6,835 bases of DNA from Granulosicoccaceae bacterium. Its GTDB lineage: Bacteria; Pseudomonadota; Gammaproteobacteria; DAOVJZ01. The stretch is taken from NCBI GenBank assembly GCA_030632035.1, contig DAOVJZ010000081.1, positions 1 through 6,835 of the forward strand, in the 5' to 3' direction. The position numbers and the translations under genes are program-made. The notes under the pieces are model-generated. The model was not told where the DNA came from. It saw only the letters and a program-made list of their open reading frames with translations, and did no database searches. Positions within the stretch are counted from its first letter, which is position 1; each line of letters starts with the position of its first letter. This document shows positions 5,818 through 6,835 of the stretch, one piece after another.

Positions 5818-6450
5818 ATGGAATTCAATCAGTTACAGACAGCTACTCATTTTGTTTCCCGCTTTGCCAGAAGCTGGGTTGTGGGCGCGTGCCTGTTTAT
5901 GGTTCTGACAACTAATACCAGTGCCGCTGAGGTGGTTCATGCAACAGTCGAACAAAATGGGGATATCTACTCAACCCGTTATGAAATTCGTCTCAACGCG
6001 CCGGTAGAATCTGTACGCAGGGTATTATCAGATGTTGACCAACTGGTTGCCTTGATGCCGGATGTGAAGAAATATATGGTCAAACGCAGAACAAATTCCA
6101 ACAAAGCTGATGTGCAACTGGTTATGAACACTTGTATTCTGGCTATATGTAAGGAGTTTACTCAAAAGGAACGTTTTGATATTGGTAAAGATGGCCAATT
6201 GAAAGGGCAATTTATTCCTGTCGGCAGTGATTTTGTAACTGGGCAATCTGCTTACAAGGTAATAGAAGACAAAAATGGAACACGTATCCAGTTTAATGCG
6301 AGCATGAATCCAAAGTTCTGGGTTCCGTTTGGAGAGATAGTACTGTCCTATTGCCTGAAAAATTATGCTGCAAAACTAGCTGTCGCTATCGATCAACACG
6401 TCAGCATGCAGGCCAAGGCTTCAATCGGTAAGAACAAAAAACCGGCTTAA
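5818..6450 (+). CDS. Predicted exported SRPBCC (START/polyketide-cyclase-like) protein, function unknown
   Basis: A 210-residue protein that I can place only at superfamily level. Residues 1-37 look like a signal peptide: a 20-residue N-region with R15 and R18, a hydrophobic core VVGACLFMVL (21-30), and cleavage probably after SAA (35-37), so the mature protein would be periplasmic. The segment TRYEIRLNAPVESVRRVLSDVDQLVALMPDVKKYMV (53-88) has the start typical of SRPBCC folds, where the first strand is followed by two helices and a DVDQLVALMPDV-type turn. The C-terminal long helix fits FGEIVLSYCLKNYAAKLAVAIDQHV (171-195). Such folds make a deep hydrophobic ligand pocket, but no ligand can be named. 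C106 and C111 flank ILAI and could form a disulfide. ATG 5818 has AAGG (5806-5809) 8 bases upstream. It follows recN after 136 bases and converges on fur. Unlike cytoplasmic RatA, a relative of this fold, it appears exported. Confidence 0.75.
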   Translation: MEFNQLQTATHFVSRFARSWVVGACLFMVLTTNTSAAEVVHATVEQNGDIYSTRYEIRLNAPVESVRRVLSDVDQLVALMPDVKKYMVKRRTNSNKADVQLVMNTCILAICKEFTQKERFDIGKDGQLKGQFIPVGSDFVTGQSAYKVIEDKNGTRIQFNASMNPKFWVPFGEIVLSYCLKNYAAKLAVAIDQHVSMQAKASIGKNKKPA

Positions 6451-6835
6451 CCCTTTTTCTGGCAGTCAGCACAAACCCCGTAGATATACAATGTATGATC
6501 GGTCATGGTGAAACCGGCCTTGGCTGCGATCTTACGCTGGCGTTCTTCAATAGTTTCATCTATGAATTCTTCCACCTTGCCGCATTTCACACACAGGATG
6601 TGATCATGGTGGCTTCCATGATTCAGCTCGTAGACTGATTGATCGCCTTCAAAATTATGTTTCACCACAATGCCGGCAGATTCAAACTGGGTCAAAACAC
6701 GGTAAACCGTGGCCAGTCCAACCTCTTCTCCGGAGTCTACTAACAATTTGTACAGCTCGTCTGCACTCATATGGCGAGAGTCATTTTGTTCCAGAATCTC
6801 GAGGATTTTCATCCTTGGAACAGTCGCCTTGAGGC
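6447..6835 (-). CDS. fur: Ferric uptake regulator Fur, 5' end cut by window edge
   Basis: Cytosolic dimeric Fe(II)-responsive repressor of iron uptake and storage genes. The reading frame stays open to the right edge: before the first in-window ATG (6812-6810) it reads LKATVPR, which matches the conserved LKVTLPR of E. coli Fur. That ATG is therefore internal, and about a dozen N-terminal residues lie outside. Counting from it, the recognition-helix region is VGLATVYRVLTQFESAGIVVKHNFEG (31-56), a very Fur-like sequence. The metal-binding HHDH is at 68-71, and two Cys pairs, CVKC (74-77) and CADC (114-117), fit the structural zinc site. The His-rich tail seen in E. coli is absent, so the protein is slightly short. 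Near identity to Fur in the DNA-reading segment argues against Zur or PerR. Its stop codon shares bases with that of the convergent SRPBCC gene. Its promoter is outside the window. Confidence 0.95.
   Translation of the reverse strand, partial: LKATVPRMKILEILEQNDSRHMSADELYKLLVDSGEEVGLATVYRVLTQFESAGIVVKHNFEGDQSVYELNHGSHHDHILCVKCGKVEEFIDETIEERQRKIAAKAGFTMTDHTLYIYGVCADCQKKG

Noticed and set aside
5352..5828. 158-codon minus-strand frame over the end of recN and the following gap
   Set aside because: Most of it is antisense to the conserved Walker B end of recN, and it has no family resemblance.
6447..6812. Fur as a complete 121-residue protein starting at the in-window ATG
   Set aside because: The frame continues upstream as LKATVPR, conserved in Fur, so that methionine is internal and the gene is cut by the window edge.

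Overview
The window looks like chromosomal housekeeping DNA from a gammaproteobacterium. The DnaK, GrpE, NAD kinase, RecN and Fur proteins all resemble gammaproteobacterial members of their families. The nadK-recN pair diverging from a grpE-containing cluster recalls the arrangement around E. coli grpE/nadK/recN. Unlike E. coli, this organism keeps hrcA and has hrcA-grpE-dnaK in one cluster. I cannot name a genus from the sequence alone.

Left part (1-2694, minus strand): a heat-shock cluster transcribed right to left as hrcA, grpE, dnaK, with dnaK cut by the left window edge after about 280 codons. Two sequences that closely fit sigma-32 (RpoH) promoters were found. One sits at the hrcA/grpE junction, with its -35 inside the end of hrcA. 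The other lies in the grpE-dnaK gap. No canonical CIRCE operator for HrcA is visible; there is only a weak, degenerate candidate over a possible hrcA promoter.

Middle (2695-3069): a 375-base divergent intergenic region. Most of it (about 2813-3051) is a nested set of long imperfect inverted repeats that looks like a small non-autonomous mobile element or structured repeat. It ends just before the nadK ribosome binding site. This is the most unusual part of the window.

Right part (3070-6835): nadK and recN run on the plus strand with a 35-base gap and probably share a transcript. They are followed by a small gene for a predicted exported SRPBCC/polyketide-cyclase-like protein of unknown role. 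The Fur gene lies on the minus strand, is cut at its 5' end by the right window edge, and converges on the SRPBCC gene so tightly that the two stop codons share bases.

Together the genes cover protein folding under stress (hrcA, grpE, dnaK), NADP supply (nadK), double-strand break repair (recN) and iron control (fur). I see no defence island, phage, CRISPR array, RNA gene or intact transposase, so no clearly new multi-gene system is present. The novelty lies in regulatory and repeat structure.
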